In this document: positions 34,570 through 42,151 of the stretch, piece after piece
Position numbering within the stretch: position 1 is the stretch's first letter
Layout of the letters: each line of letters opens with the position of its first letter
Source of the DNA: Chitinophaga sp. HK235
GTDB lineage: Bacteria > Bacteroidota > Bacteroidia > Chitinophagales > Chitinophagaceae
Assembly (NCBI RefSeq): GCF_018255755.1
Contig: NZ_CP073766.1
Span: forward strand, 4,958,501-5,022,500
Length of the DNA: 64,000 bases
Direction of reading: 5' to 3'
Translations under genes and position numbers: made by a program
Notes under the pieces: generated by a model
What the model saw: the letters and a program-made list of their open reading frames with translations, nothing else
The model's database searches: none
What the model was told of the DNA's origin: nothing

Positions 34570-34695
34570 ATGGGTAGAGGAGATATTAAAACCAAAAGAG
34601 GTAAAATCTTCAGCAAATCTTTCGGTAAAGTTAGACCTGCAAGAACCAGGAAATCTGCTGCTGCAGCGGCTCCTAAAGCTGAGAAAAAAGCATAA
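34570..34695 (+). CDS. thx: 30S ribosomal protein bTHX
   Basis: A 41-codon gene often missed because it is so short. The product begins MGRGDIKTKRGKIFSKSFGK and continues VRPARTRKS with an Ala/Lys-rich end, matching bTHX, a very basic peptide that sits in the 30S head of Thermus and Bacteroidota ribosomes. ATG at 34570, TAA at 34693-34695. A TTTTG element (near 34515-34520) may be the promoter. It is followed by the ATTTAG inverted repeat. Confidence 0.9.
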   Translation: MGRGDIKTKRGKIFSKSFGKVRPARTRKSAAAAAPKAEKKA

Positions 34696-34697
34696 AG

Positions 34698-34808
34698 ATT
34701 TAGGCATTTAGATATTTAGGTATTTAGATATTGAAATGCAGCGAAGAACTGCAACGGATCAAATACCTAAATATCTAAATGCCCAAATGCCTAAATACTT
34801 AAATATCA
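34698..34808. repeat. ATTTAGnn direct repeats forming a 22-bp inverted repeat
   Basis: The left arm has four ATTTAG units spaced 8 bp apart; the right arm has the complementary CTAAAT units. A perfect 22-bp inverted repeat lies at 34704-34725 and 34761-34782, with a TGCAG..CTGCA hairpin between (34737-34753). It lies between convergent bTHX and pdxH and probably ends both transcripts. The octamer spacing is not needed for a simple terminator. Confidence 0.8.
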
Positions 34809-35453
34809 CGGTGCCAGTCTTTCTATCTTCCAGCTGCCATCTGCAGTAAGGGTATACAAAATACGGTCGTGTAAGCGGCTGCTTCTTCCCTGCCAGAATT
34901 CTATCGCCTCCGGCTTCACAATATATCCACCCCAGTAATCGGGCCTTTGAGGCGCTTCCTGTTCACATTTTGCGGCGACCTGTGCTACCTGCTCCTCCAG
35001 GAAGGTACGGCCGGAAATCACCTTGCTTTGCGGCGAAGCGATAGCTCCTATTCTGCTGCCCAGCGGACGGCTGTTGTAATACTCATTGCTGACAGCGGCA
35101 GCGGCTTTGGTAACGGTGCCCTCTATACGTACCTGTCGCTCCAGTTCGCGCCAGAAAAACAGCAACGTCACCCGGGGATTCTCCGCCAGCTCCTGTCCTT
35201 TACGGCTTTCGTAGTTAGTGAAAAACATAAACCCTTCTTCATTGAAACCCTTCAGCAATACGATGCGGGCGGAAGGACGGCCATCCGGCGTACTGGTAGC
35301 CAGTGTCATGGCATTAGGTTCATCTATCTCGCTGGTAAGGGCATCCTGCCACCATCTTTCGAATTGCTCCAGGGGACCAGGCGCTACATCACTCTCATCC
35401 AGGGAGGCCAGCTTATAGTCTTTTCTCAGATCAGCTACTTTCTGGTTCAACAT
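34806..35453 (-). CDS. pdxH: Pyridoxamine 5'-phosphate oxidase
   Basis: A 215-residue FMN enzyme that makes pyridoxal 5'-phosphate from PNP or PMP. Signs: the N-terminal LRKDYKLASLDESDVAPGPLEQFERWWQDAL, SARIVLLKGFNEEGFMFFTNYESRKGQEL (FMN and substrate binding), the strongly conserved end (FWQGRSSRLHDRILY, SWKIERLAP). The frame continues upstream to 35489, but the promoter box at 35487-35494 overlaps that start, so ATG at 35453 is used. It is divergent from the lipoprotein gene at 35540. Confidence 0.95.
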   Translation of the reverse strand: MLNQKVADLRKDYKLASLDESDVAPGPLEQFERWWQDALTSEIDEPNAMTLATSTPDGRPSARIVLLKGFNEEGFMFFTNYESRKGQELAENPRVTLLFFWRELERQVRIEGTVTKAAAAVSNEYYNSRPLGSRIGAIASPQSKVISGRTFLEEQVAQVAAKCEQEAPQRPDYWGGYIVKPEAIEFWQGRSSRLHDRILYTLTADGSWKIERLAP

Positions 35454-35486
35454 GTTGTAAATATTTAATTGGTTTAAACCTGTAAA

Positions 35487-35494
35487 CAAAGGTA
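35487..35494 (-). promoter_or_regulatory. Promoter -7 box of pdxH
   Basis: TACCTTTG on the minus strand, 33 nt before the pdxH ATG. It decides against the upstream start at 35489. Confidence 0.65.
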
Positions 35495-35508
35495 TGGAAG
35501 GATAATAG

Positions 35509-35516
35509 TAATTTTG
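35509..35516 (+). promoter_or_regulatory. Promoter -7 box of the DUF3298-type lipoprotein gene
   Basis: TAATTTTG, a perfect TAnnTTTG box, 23 nt before the ATG at 35540 and back-to-back with the pdxH promoter. Confidence 0.65.
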
Positions 35517-35539
35517 GGCGACCTGATATAAATCATAGT

Positions 35540-36655
35540 ATGAAAAGAGTACTCCTATTACTATTGCTGGCTGGCAGCCTGTTGCCTGCCTGTAATAGCG
35601 GCAAGCAAGAAAAGGCTAAAAGTGACAGCACTAGTATAGTGGTACCGCTGGCCAGCACCCCTTATTATTATACCCAGCTGAAAGGCGCCATAGGAGACCG
35701 GCATATCACCATGCAACTGATGAAAACTGCCCCTAACCTGTACCGTGGTTATTATTGTTATGACAGTACTGGCGTTCCCATTAGTATATGGGGCAGCCAG
35801 GATGCAGACCAGGTAAAGATTTACGAAGATAACAGCAACCGGGAGGAAGAACGTTTTTTCGGAGGCACGCTCAACGATGATGGTATCTTCAAGGGAGTAT
35901 GGCATGGCGACAGCACCTCTTACCATTTTGAGCTGCATACAGATCTTCGGAAAGCACAGCAGTTACAGGTTTTCTACAGTGCCGATTCTATCAGACTGCT
36001 TCCCTCCTTTGCGGGCTCACCGCTGGGGCTTGCTTCCAATAGTATTATCTGGCCAGACTCCAGCACAGATAGTACCCTATCGGCATTTCTCCGCAAAGAG
36101 ATCACCGGTGATGTACATATCAGCGATCCGCAGCAGTTTGTCAGAAGAGCCATTGATTCTTTTGTGACCAGTTATCGTATAGCCGCCAAAGATGCCGATA
36201 CCAGCGATATAGCAGATGGACAGTCTGCATCCTGGAACTGGACTACCGAAAGCGATATGAAGGTAGTATGGAACACCTGGCCTTTGCTCGTGATTGAGAA
36301 GTATGCCTACGATTTTACCGGCGGAGCGCATGGCAACTGGGGAGCTACCTATCGGACGCTGGACCTCTCCAAACGCAAAGTGCTGACACCGGATGACTTC
36401 TTCAAACCGGGTTATAAGGAAGTGCTGTCTCCTTTGCTGGATAAGGCTTTCCGGAAGAAGTTCCATATAGATGAAGATGAGTCACTGGACCAGAGCCTGC
36501 TGGTAAAGACGATAGTACCCAATAACAACTTTATTGTTACCGGCAAGGGGGTTGCTTTTAGTTATGTACCCTATGAGATAGGGCCATATGCGTTGGGGCA
36601 GGTAACGTTGTTCATTCCGTTTACGGAGCTGAAGAGTATTATGAAGAAACAGTAA
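35540..36655 (+). CDS. Lipoprotein with a DUF4163/DUF3298 (RsiV-like) region
   Basis: A 371-residue lipoprotein (lipobox LPAC, Cys 18). The C-terminal half matches the paired DUF4163 and DUF3298 domains: YAYDFTGGAHGNWGATYRTLDL, VLTPDDFFKPGYKEVLSPLLDKAFRKKFHID and the ending VAFSYVPYEIGPYALGQVTLFIPFTELKSI. RsiV, the anti-SigV protein of Bacillus, has the same domain and binds lysozyme, so a wall or lysozyme-sensing role is possible here but unproven. It is a single-gene unit. Confidence 0.83.
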   Translation: MKRVLLLLLLAGSLLPACNSGKQEKAKSDSTSIVVPLASTPYYYTQLKGAIGDRHITMQLMKTAPNLYRGYYCYDSTGVPISIWGSQDADQVKIYEDNSNREEERFFGGTLNDDGIFKGVWHGDSTSYHFELHTDLRKAQQLQVFYSADSIRLLPSFAGSPLGLASNSIIWPDSSTDSTLSAFLRKEITGDVHISDPQQFVRRAIDSFVTSYRIAAKDADTSDIADGQSASWNWTTESDMKVVWNTWPLLVIEKYAYDFTGGAHGNWGATYRTLDLSKRKVLTPDDFFKPGYKEVLSPLLDKAFRKKFHIDEDESLDQSLLVKTIVPNNNFIVTGKGVAFSYVPYEIGPYALGQVTLFIPFTELKSIMKKQ

Positions 36656-36669
36656 CAGACAAGGATATT

Positions 36670-36720
36670 AAAAGACAAAGACCTGAGCGATGATGAACAT
36701 TGCTCAGGTCTTTGTCTTTT
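36670..36720. terminator. Strong bidirectional terminator between the lipoprotein gene and pyrH
   Basis: Perfect 19-bp stem (AAAAGACAAAGACCTGAGC and its complement) with a 13-nt loop; T runs on both strands, lying between convergent genes. Confidence 0.9.
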
Positions 36721-36734
36721 AGAGAAAAAGTATC

Positions 36735-37448
36735 TTATCCTTTCACCAGGGTACCTACATTTTTGCCCATGATTACGTTCAGGAGGTTACCTGGTTTGTT
36801 CATGTCAAATACGATGATAGGCAGTTTATTTTCCTGGCAGAGGGTGAATGCTGTCATATCCATTACGTTGAGTGATTTCTGATATACTTCAGAGAAGGTA
36901 ATGGTTTCGAAGCGGGTGGCGGTGGGATCCTTTTCGGGGTCGGCGGTATAGATACCGTCTACGCGGGTTCCTTTAAGGATTACATCGGCCTGTATTTCGA
37001 TAGCACGGAGTGATGCGGCGGTATCGGTTGTAAAGTACGGGTTACCGGTACCGGCGCCGAATATAACCACGCGACCTTTTTCCACGTGGCGGATAGCGCG
37101 GCGGCGGATATAAGGTTCTGCGATTTGTTCCATTTTGATAGCTGATTGGAGGCGGGTATAGAGCCCTATTTTCTCCAGTCCGCTTTGCAGGGCCATTCCG
37201 TTGATCACGGTGGCGAGCATGCCCATATAGTCACCCTGGGCTCTTTCAATGCCGGTTTCGGCTTCATTCATTCCACGGTAGATATTACCGCCACCGATGA
37301 CGATGGCCACCTGAACACCCAGGTCGGTAACAGCTTTGATATCGTAGGCATACTGGGTAATTACCTTATGATCAATACCATAATTTGCATCTCCCATAAG
37401 GGCCTCACCGCTCAATTTGAGCAAAATACGCTTATACTTTGGCAACAT
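36735..37448 (-). CDS. pyrH: UMP kinase
   Basis: A 237-residue bacterial UMP kinase that phosphorylates UMP to UDP using ATP. It belongs to the amino acid kinase family: KRILLKLSGEALMG at the start, VAIVIGGGNIYRG (phosphate loop), FGAGTGNPYFTTDTAASLRAIE and GTRVDGIYTADPEKDPTATRF. The open frame reaches 37520 but the family start is MLPKYKRILLKLSGEA at 37448. It lies after tsf in the same direction, but a terminator lies between, so it probably has a promoter of its own. rpsB-tsf-pyrH order is common in bacteria. Confidence 0.96.
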   Translation of the reverse strand: MLPKYKRILLKLSGEALMGDANYGIDHKVITQYAYDIKAVTDLGVQVAIVIGGGNIYRGMNEAETGIERAQGDYMGMLATVINGMALQSGLEKIGLYTRLQSAIKMEQIAEPYIRRRAIRHVEKGRVVIFGAGTGNPYFTTDTAASLRAIEIQADVILKGTRVDGIYTADPEKDPTATRFETITFSEVYQKSLNVMDMTAFTLCQENKLPIIVFDMNKPGNLLNVIMGKNVGTLVKG

Positions 37449-37601
37449 GACGCTATAAAATATTGTAAGATTGTGATTTGTAATGTAATTACGGTATCCT
37501 AAGATACAATTAAATGGCAAAAAGCTGCAAGGGAAAGCAAAATGTCGATGATTTTGTTGTATGCAGGAGTTATGCCGCCGACTGGATTTACAGTGCGCAA
37601 A

Positions 37602-37633
37602 AAAAAGGAGAGAACTGGTATTCTCTCCTTTTT
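37602..37633 (-). terminator. Terminator after tsf
   Basis: 13-bp stem AAAAAGGAGAGAA / TTCTCTCCTTTTT with a 6-nt loop. It lies 16 bp after the tsf stop and ends the rplM-rpsI-rpsB-tsf run. Confidence 0.85.
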
Positions 37634-37648
37634 AATAATATGATTGTA

Positions 37649-38473
37649 TTAACCTAAAGCGATTCGCTTAAAGCTGTTTACTTTCAGGTCAGCATCTATT
37701 GATTTCAGGTAATCTGCTACGGATTTGTTGTTATCCTTAACAAAAGCCTGTTGCAGCAGGGTGCTTTCCTTGAAGAATTTGTTCACTTTACCGGCAGCGA
37801 TTTTCTCAGCCATTTCAGCTGGTTTACCTTCTGCTTTTACCTGTTCAACAGCGATTTCTCTTTCGCGTGCGATTACGTCGGCAGGAACGCTGTCAGCATC
37901 AACAGCGATTGGGCTCATAGCAGCGATCTGCATAGCGATGTCTTTACCTACTTCTTCAGAAACAGGTTTAGAGAAAGCTACGAGTACGCCCATACGGTAG
38001 TTACCGTGGATGTAGGCAGTAACGCCACCAGCTTCTACGAATTCGAATTTATTCAGGGTGATTTTTTCACCGATTTTAGCAACCTGGTCGTTTACTTTAT
38101 CAGCAACGGTAGCGCCATCCAGTTCAGCAGCGTTCAGGTCTTCAATAGTTTTGATACCTTTAGCCAGCGCCAGATCAACGATAGCCTGTGCAAATTTCAC
38201 GAAGTCTTCGTTTTTAGCCACGAAGTCAGTTTCACAACCCAGACCTACTACTACACCGGATTTACCATCAGCAGCTACTTTAGCGATGATAACACCTTCT
38301 TTAGTTTCGCGGTCGGAACGCAGAGCAGCTACTTTTTGACCTTTCTTACGCAGGTAGTCTACTGCTTTTTCGAAATCACCTTCGCTTTCTACCAGTGCTT
38401 TTCTGCAATCCATCATACCCGCACCAGTTTGCTGACGCAGTTTGTTTACATCAGCTGCTGTAATTGTTGCCAT
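37649..38473 (-). CDS. tsf: Elongation factor Ts
   Basis: A 274-residue guanine-nucleotide exchange factor for EF-Tu. The N-terminal UBA-like part is VNKLRQQTGAGMMDCRKALVESEGDFEKAVDYLRKKGQKVA, followed by the TDFVAKN core (GCETDFVAKNEDFVKFA) and the dimerisation domain with the conserved MQIAAMSPIAV. Length is normal. It lies 115 bp after rpsB, with a hairpin in the gap. Confidence 0.97.
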   Translation of the reverse strand: MATITAADVNKLRQQTGAGMMDCRKALVESEGDFEKAVDYLRKKGQKVAALRSDRETKEGVIIAKVAADGKSGVVVGLGCETDFVAKNEDFVKFAQAIVDLALAKGIKTIEDLNAAELDGATVADKVNDQVAKIGEKITLNKFEFVEAGGVTAYIHGNYRMGVLVAFSKPVSEEVGKDIAMQIAAMSPIAVDADSVPADVIAREREIAVEQVKAEGKPAEMAEKIAAGKVNKFFKESTLLQQAFVKDNNKSVADYLKSIDADLKVNSFKRIALG

Positions 38474-38521
38474 GAGCTATATTGATTTAAGAGTATTAAA
38501 GTTTTGTTTCGGGATTTATTA

Positions 38522-38560
38522 TTTAAAATGCAGCGAAGGGTGTCTTCGCTGCATTTTAAA
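38522..38560 (-). terminator. Hairpin between rpsB and tsf (possible attenuator)
   Basis: A perfect 17-bp stem (TTTAAAATGCAGCGAAG) with a 5-nt loop. On the minus strand it is followed by TAATAAATCC rather than a clear T run, so it may stall or process the transcript instead of ending it, setting the ratio of S2 to EF-Ts. Confidence 0.6.
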
Positions 38561-38588
38561 CAAAATATCAAGAGAATGTCGATTGATA

Positions 38589-39593
38589 TTATTTACCGGC
38601 ACCTGGTTTTCTAGGAGCACCGCCGCCAGCGTTGGCAGGACGACGTTGTCCACCACCTTGACCGCCACGGTTACCACCCTGGCCGCCACCACGGTTACCA
38701 CCCTGGCCACCGCCACGGTTACCACCCTGGCCACCACCACGGTTGCCGCCACCCTGGCCACCGCCACGGTTACCGCCACCCTGGCCGCCGCCGCCTTGGC
38801 TTCTGCGACCTCTTTCACGGTCTTCACCGCCTTCTACTTCAAATTTGCGTGCTTTATCATCTGCTTCTTCTTCCTCTTCTACTTCTTCAGATTTTTCAGT
38901 AGCTCTTTCAGACAGACCTTCTGCGATTGCTGCGCAGATGTAGCTGGTGATGATAGCGATGGATTTGGTAGCGTCGTCGTTCGCAGGAATAGCGAAGTCA
39001 ACTTTGCTAGGATCGGAGTTGGTATCAACCATACCGAAGGTAACAATGCCCAGACGTTTAGCTTCTGCCAGAGCAATGTGTTCGTGGCTGATATCCACCA
39101 TGAACAGAGCGGCTGGAACACGTGCCAGTTGGGCAATACCACCCAGCACTTTTTCCATTTTCTCTTTATCACGGCTTAAAGTCAGACGTTCTTTTTTAGT
39201 GATGTTGTCGAAAGTTCCGTCCTGCAGCATTTTTTCAATGCTCTGCATTTTCTTCACGCTCTTACGGATAGTAGAGAAGTTGGTGAGCATACCACCTAAC
39301 CATCTTTCAGTAACGAAAGGCATGTTGATGTTACGCGCAGCATCTGCTACGATTTCTTTCGCTTGCTTTTTAGTAGCAACGAACATGATCTTTTTACCGC
39401 TTTTTGCGATAGATTTCAGGGCAGCTGCTGCTTCCTGTAAACCTTCAACGGTTTTGTTCAGATCAATGATATGAATACCTTTCTTTTCTGCGAAAATATA
39501 AGGCAGCATTTTAGGATTCCATTTCTTCTTCAGGTGACCGAAGTGAACACCTGCCTCCAGTAACTGCTGCTGCAATGAGGTATTATTTTCCAT
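38589..39593 (-). CDS. rpsB: 30S ribosomal protein S2 with long Gly-rich tail
   Basis: The first ~245 residues of this 334-residue protein are ordinary S2 (LLEAGVHFGHLKKKWNPKMLPYIF; LTNFSTIRKSVKKMQSIEKM; PAALFMVDISHEHIALAEAKRLGIVTFGMVDTNSDP). The rest is an extension: an acidic stretch, then an Arg/Gly/Gln/Asn-rich repeat (GGGQGGNRGG units). The tail is disordered and basic, and would lie on the outside of the 30S subunit. The start is ATG at 39593; the frame also has a TTG at 39608 that is less likely. It lies 62 bp after rpsI. Confidence 0.95.
   Translation of the reverse strand: MENNTSLQQQLLEAGVHFGHLKKKWNPKMLPYIFAEKKGIHIIDLNKTVEGLQEAAAALKSIAKSGKKIMFVATKKQAKEIVADAARNINMPFVTERWLGGMLTNFSTIRKSVKKMQSIEKMLQDGTFDNITKKERLTLSRDKEKMEKVLGGIAQLARVPAALFMVDISHEHIALAEAKRLGIVTFGMVDTNSDPSKVDFAIPANDDATKSIAIITSYICAAIAEGLSERATEKSEEVEEEEEADDKARKFEVEGGEDRERGRRSQGGGGQGGGNRGGGQGGGNRGGGQGGNRGGGQGGNRGGGQGGNRGGQGGGQRRPANAGGGAPRKPGAGK
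38600..38805 (-). repeat. Tandem Gly/Arg-rich coding repeat in rpsB
   Basis: GC-rich repeat units of about 21-27 bp, seen on the plus strand as repeated ACCACCCTGGCC(G/A)CC blocks with CACGGTTACC. They encode GGNRGGGQ units. Such tracts can gain or lose units by slippage. Confidence 0.75.
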
Positions 39594-39655
39594 GTTTATA
39601 TTGCTCAATTAAAAGGATCAAATAATGTTTAGCGATAATGGCTAAGTACTCAAAA

Positions 39656-40045
39656 TTAGCGTTTAGAGAACTGGAAGCTTCTTCTTGCTTTCGCTTTACC
39701 TGGTTTCTTACGTTCTACGCTTCTAGGATCACGTTTCAGCAGACCGGCTGCTTTCAGTGCGGGACGGAACTCGATGTTCACTTCGCACAGTGCACGCGCA
39801 ATACCCAGTTTAATCGCTTCTGCCTGTCCTTTGATACCGCCACCCTGTGCATTGATCTTTACGTCAAATTTATCGAGCGCTTCGATGGTTTTGAAAGGGA
39901 GCTCCACCTGATTTTGCAGGTAGATCAAAGAAAAGTAGTTTTTATAATCCTTGTCGTTAACAGTAATGTTACCGGTACCCTTGTTGATATACACGCGGGC
40001 AACAGCTTCCTTACGACGACCTATTGTATTTTTTTGCTTTTCCAT
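39656..40045 (-). CDS. rpsI: 30S ribosomal protein S9
   Basis: A 129-residue protein with GRRKEAVARVYINKGTGNITVNDKDYKNYF, GGGIKGQAEAIKLGIARAL and the S9 end RRSFQFSKR, whose last Arg reaches the P-site tRNA. It begins 14 bp after rplM, as is standard. Confidence 0.97.
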   Translation of the reverse strand: MEKQKNTIGRRKEAVARVYINKGTGNITVNDKDYKNYFSLIYLQNQVELPFKTIEALDKFDVKINAQGGGIKGQAEAIKLGIARALCEVNIEFRPALKAAGLLKRDPRSVERKKPGKAKARRSFQFSKR

Positions 40046-40059
40046 GTATCAGAGAAAAA

Positions 40060-40503
40060 TTAGAAAGTTAATGGTTTTGGTTTCTGCGCTGCATGAGGAT
40101 GCTCTGTGCCGGCGTATACAAACAGTTTTTTGTACATTTTACGACCGAGACGATTTTTAGGCAACATACCTTTGATCGCCTTTTCAATCATTACCTCTGG
40201 ACGGCGACGGATCAGATCCTTAGCCAGTTCTACTCTCTGACCACCTGGGTAACCAGTGTAGTGCATGTATTCTTTTTCCGCCATTTTATTGCCGGTCAAA
40301 GCGATTTTCTCCGCATTGATCACGATGATGAAATCACCACAATCAGTATGAGGCGTATAGTAAGGTTTGTTTTTACCTCTCAGTATGGCTGCCATCTTCG
40401 CACAAACTCTTCCGAGCGTCAGGTTGGTAGCATCTACTATATGCCAGTCGCGCTTTACGTAAGCGTCGTTAGCTGATTTAGTTTTAAAGCTTAATGTGTT
40501 CAT
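40060..40503 (-). CDS. rplM: 50S ribosomal protein L13
   Basis: A 147-residue protein with WHIVDATNLTLGRVCAKMAAILRGKNKPYYTPHTDCGDFIIVINAEKI and the end KKLFVYAGTEHPHAAQKP. First gene of the rplM-rpsI-rpsB-tsf run; a short 5' leader contains a small CCCC/GGGG hairpin at 40541-40554. Confidence 0.97.
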   Translation of the reverse strand: MNTLSFKTKSANDAYVKRDWHIVDATNLTLGRVCAKMAAILRGKNKPYYTPHTDCGDFIIVINAEKIALTGNKMAEKEYMHYTGYPGGQRVELAKDLIRRRPEVMIEKAIKGMLPKNRLGRKMYKKLFVYAGTEHPHAAQKPKPLTF

Positions 40504-40557
40504 TGTTGTATACGATAAAAGTTACGTCTTGTAAACAATCCCCTGTTGTGGGGAGTG

Positions 40558-40565
40558 CAAAGGTA
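40558..40565 (-). promoter_or_regulatory. Promoter of the rplM-rpsI-rpsB-tsf run
   Basis: TACCTTTG followed by CA on the minus strand, a perfect -7 box, 54 nt before the rplM ATG. Confidence 0.7.
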
Positions 40566-40613
40566 CATTCCGCATTTTTAATAACCATACATTTTAGTTC
40601 TTTTTTTACAGCA

Positions 40614-40621
40614 TACCTTTG
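40614..40621 (+). promoter_or_regulatory. Divergent promoter box with no gene downstream
   Basis: TACCTTTG followed by CA on the plus strand, the same decamer as the rplM promoter but facing the other way. The next plus-strand gene is radA, more than 1.5 kb away. Confidence 0.5.
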
Positions 40622-40625
40622 CAAT

Positions 40626-40755
40626 TGATTGATTTTCAATAAAAATTTTGTATAAAAGTTATTAACACAGAACTGTAACGCATCTGATGATGCTGATGCA
40701 CCTGATGAATAAAGATAAACCGAAGACCCATTGACCGTTTTGTCAATGGGCTCTC
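40626..40755 (+). ncRNA. Candidate small RNA between rplM and the YugP-like gene
   Basis: If the plus-strand TACCTTTGCA box is used, the RNA would begin near 40626 and reach a stem at 40727-40750 (CCCATTGAC / GTCAATGGG), a length of about 125 nt. It holds three CTGATG repeats and a 15-codon Met-rich short frame (40687-40734) whose stop lies in the stem. No T run follows, so the end is uncertain. The stem may instead end the YugP-like transcript from the other strand. Weakly supported. Confidence 0.25.
40727..40750 (-). terminator. Hairpin that may end the YugP-like gene transcript
   Basis: 9-bp perfect stem CCCATTGAC with a 6-nt loop; on the minus strand it is followed by TCTTCGGTTTATCTTT, moderately T-rich. 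It lies about 150 bp after the peptidase stop. Confidence 0.5.
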
Positions 40756-40903
40756 TGAATAATTCAAAAAACATCAATGCATTTATAATTAACTATATAC
40801 ACATTGTAGATATTTAACACTTTAATGAGGAATTTTATATATCTGTATCTGGCAATGCATAAGTATGCATGAACTATCAGGAACATCCGCAGCAGCATCC
40901 TCA

Positions 40904-41596
40904 TCACCGGTTCCGGTCCCGTGCGCCCATATATATAAGAATATACTGGAACAGGGTAGCCAGAGAGGCCAGTGCTGCCACTACATAGGTCATCGCTGCC
41001 CACCAGAGAGCATCTTTGGCCTTATCGTGTTCCTGTGGCTGCATCACCTGACTCCTGTCGAGCCATGCCAGTGCACGGCGGGAAGCATCAAACTCCACGG
41101 GCAGGGTAATCAGGGCAAAAACCGTGGTAATACCAAAAAGGATAATACCCCCCAATAATAGCTGAGGAAAGGTGTTAATCAACAGGATTCCGGCCAGTAA
41201 TACCCATTGTACCAGAGAGGCACTGAACTGCACCGCCGGCACCAGCCGGGAACGGAGCCCCAGCCAGGGATAGGCAGCAGCATGCTGTACCGCATGGCCA
41301 CATTCATGGGCTGCCACCGCGGCGGCAGCCACATTAGCGCCCTCATATACGTCCGGGCTCAGGTTGACCGTTTTATTGGCCGGATTATAGTGATCTGATA
41401 AAAATCCATCAACAGACAATACCTGCACATCGTAAATATTATTATCCCGCAGCATCTTTTCGGCAATCTGCTTCCCGGTGAGTCCGGATGAAGTAGGTAC
41501 CTCGCTGTAGGTCCGGAACTTGCTTTTTAAAACGTAGCTTACAAGAAAGCTGATCCCCACAAAAATCAGCGAAACAAACATGATTCCTGGTGTCAT
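40904..41596 (-). CDS. Neutral zinc metallopeptidase, YugP (Zn_peptidase_2) family
   Basis: A 230-residue membrane protein. It opens with a membrane helix (about 5-24), carries HECGH in AVAAHECGHAVQHA as the zinc site near residue 92-96, and has further hydrophobic segments (WVLLAGILLINTFPQLLLGGIILFGI; ALASLATLFQYILIYMGA). The segment between, GLTGKQIAEKMLRDNNI and LSVDGFLSDHYNPANKTVNLSPDVY, is the family signature. The substrate is unknown. A promoter box lies about 108 bp upstream. Confidence 0.88.
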   Translation of the reverse strand: MTPGIMFVSLIFVGISFLVSYVLKSKFRTYSEVPTSSGLTGKQIAEKMLRDNNIYDVQVLSVDGFLSDHYNPANKTVNLSPDVYEGANVAAAAVAAHECGHAVQHAAAYPWLGLRSRLVPAVQFSASLVQWVLLAGILLINTFPQLLLGGIILFGITTVFALITLPVEFDASRRALAWLDRSQVMQPQEHDKAKDALWWAAMTYVVAALASLATLFQYILIYMGARDRNR

Positions 41597-41703
41597 ACTT
41601 TATGAAATTTGGTCTTAAACAGGCACAAATATCCGTCCAGACACCCCGTTTTAAGTTTTATTTAAGACTTTTCCTGACAACCCTGTCTGTCTCTTCCCTC
41701 GCA

Positions 41704-41711
41704 CAAATTTA
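41704..41711 (-). promoter_or_regulatory. Promoter -7 box of the YugP-like gene
   Basis: TAAATTTG on the minus strand, a perfect box, 107 nt before the ATG at 41596, implying a leader of about 100 nt. Confidence 0.5.
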
Positions 41712-42015
41712 ACACTGCCATTTTGTCTATTTTTCGTAAAAAAGCATGAAAATACGGCCGGTTTGGCAGCCGGAAGCCCACATCTTATGTTAATTTTTTC
41801 ATATGCAAAAATCATCAACATCAACCCTATTTATCAACATTTTACGAGTTGCCAATGAAAGTAATATTGGACAAAACAGCGCCTGAAACAAGCGATGGCA
41901 GCCACTTTCTTACATTACGAAAATCAATCAAAAGTTATTCACATCAATTAAATAAACTTTTTTATTCTGAAGCCATTTTGTAATTTAGACCTGAATTTAA
42001 TGGGTTAGTAAGTAG

Positions 42016-42055
42016 AAAGAGTCAACGGAATCTTCCGTTTGGCTCTTTTCTCTTT
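42016..42055 (+). terminator. Orphan intrinsic terminator upstream of radA
   Basis: AAAGAG + AACGGAA pair with TTCCGTT + CTCTTT, then CTCTTTT, a good terminator shape on the plus strand. There is no plus-strand gene before it for more than 5 kb, so it either ends an unannotated small RNA or acts as a leader structure for radA. Confidence 0.6.
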
Positions 42056-42151
42056 TAAAGACTTTCTTCCCTCCTTTTTAACCCCTCTTTTAACATTTCA
42101 ACCCCATATTTTTTAAAACCACTTACTTTGTAACTCCTGTTTAAAAATTTT

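Larger units (their letters stand above)
40504..40903. other. Intergenic region between rplM and the YugP-like gene
   Basis: A 400-bp AT-rich region with two opposed promoter boxes, a Met-rich short frame and a hairpin, all described separately. Beyond these I see no gene; a 97-codon minus-strand frame here lacks gene-like features. Confidence 0.5.
41597..42151. other. Intergenic region between divergent YugP-like and radA genes
   Basis: A 555-bp AT-rich stretch. It holds the YugP promoter box, DnaA-box-like words (TTATCAACA near 41830, TTATTCACA near 41935), an orphan terminator and, near the right end, TTACTTTG at 42123-42130 as a likely radA promoter. I see no protein gene. Confidence 0.5.

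Noticed and set aside
34734..38538. Shared 13-mer AAATGCAGCGAAG at 34734-34746 and 38526-38538
   Set aside because: Both lie in hairpin regions, but only two copies were noticed and 13 bp may be chance.
40687..40734. Met-rich 15-codon frame (MMLMHLMNK...)
   Set aside because: CTGATG repeats make ATG clusters by chance; no downstream gene to control on the plus strand.
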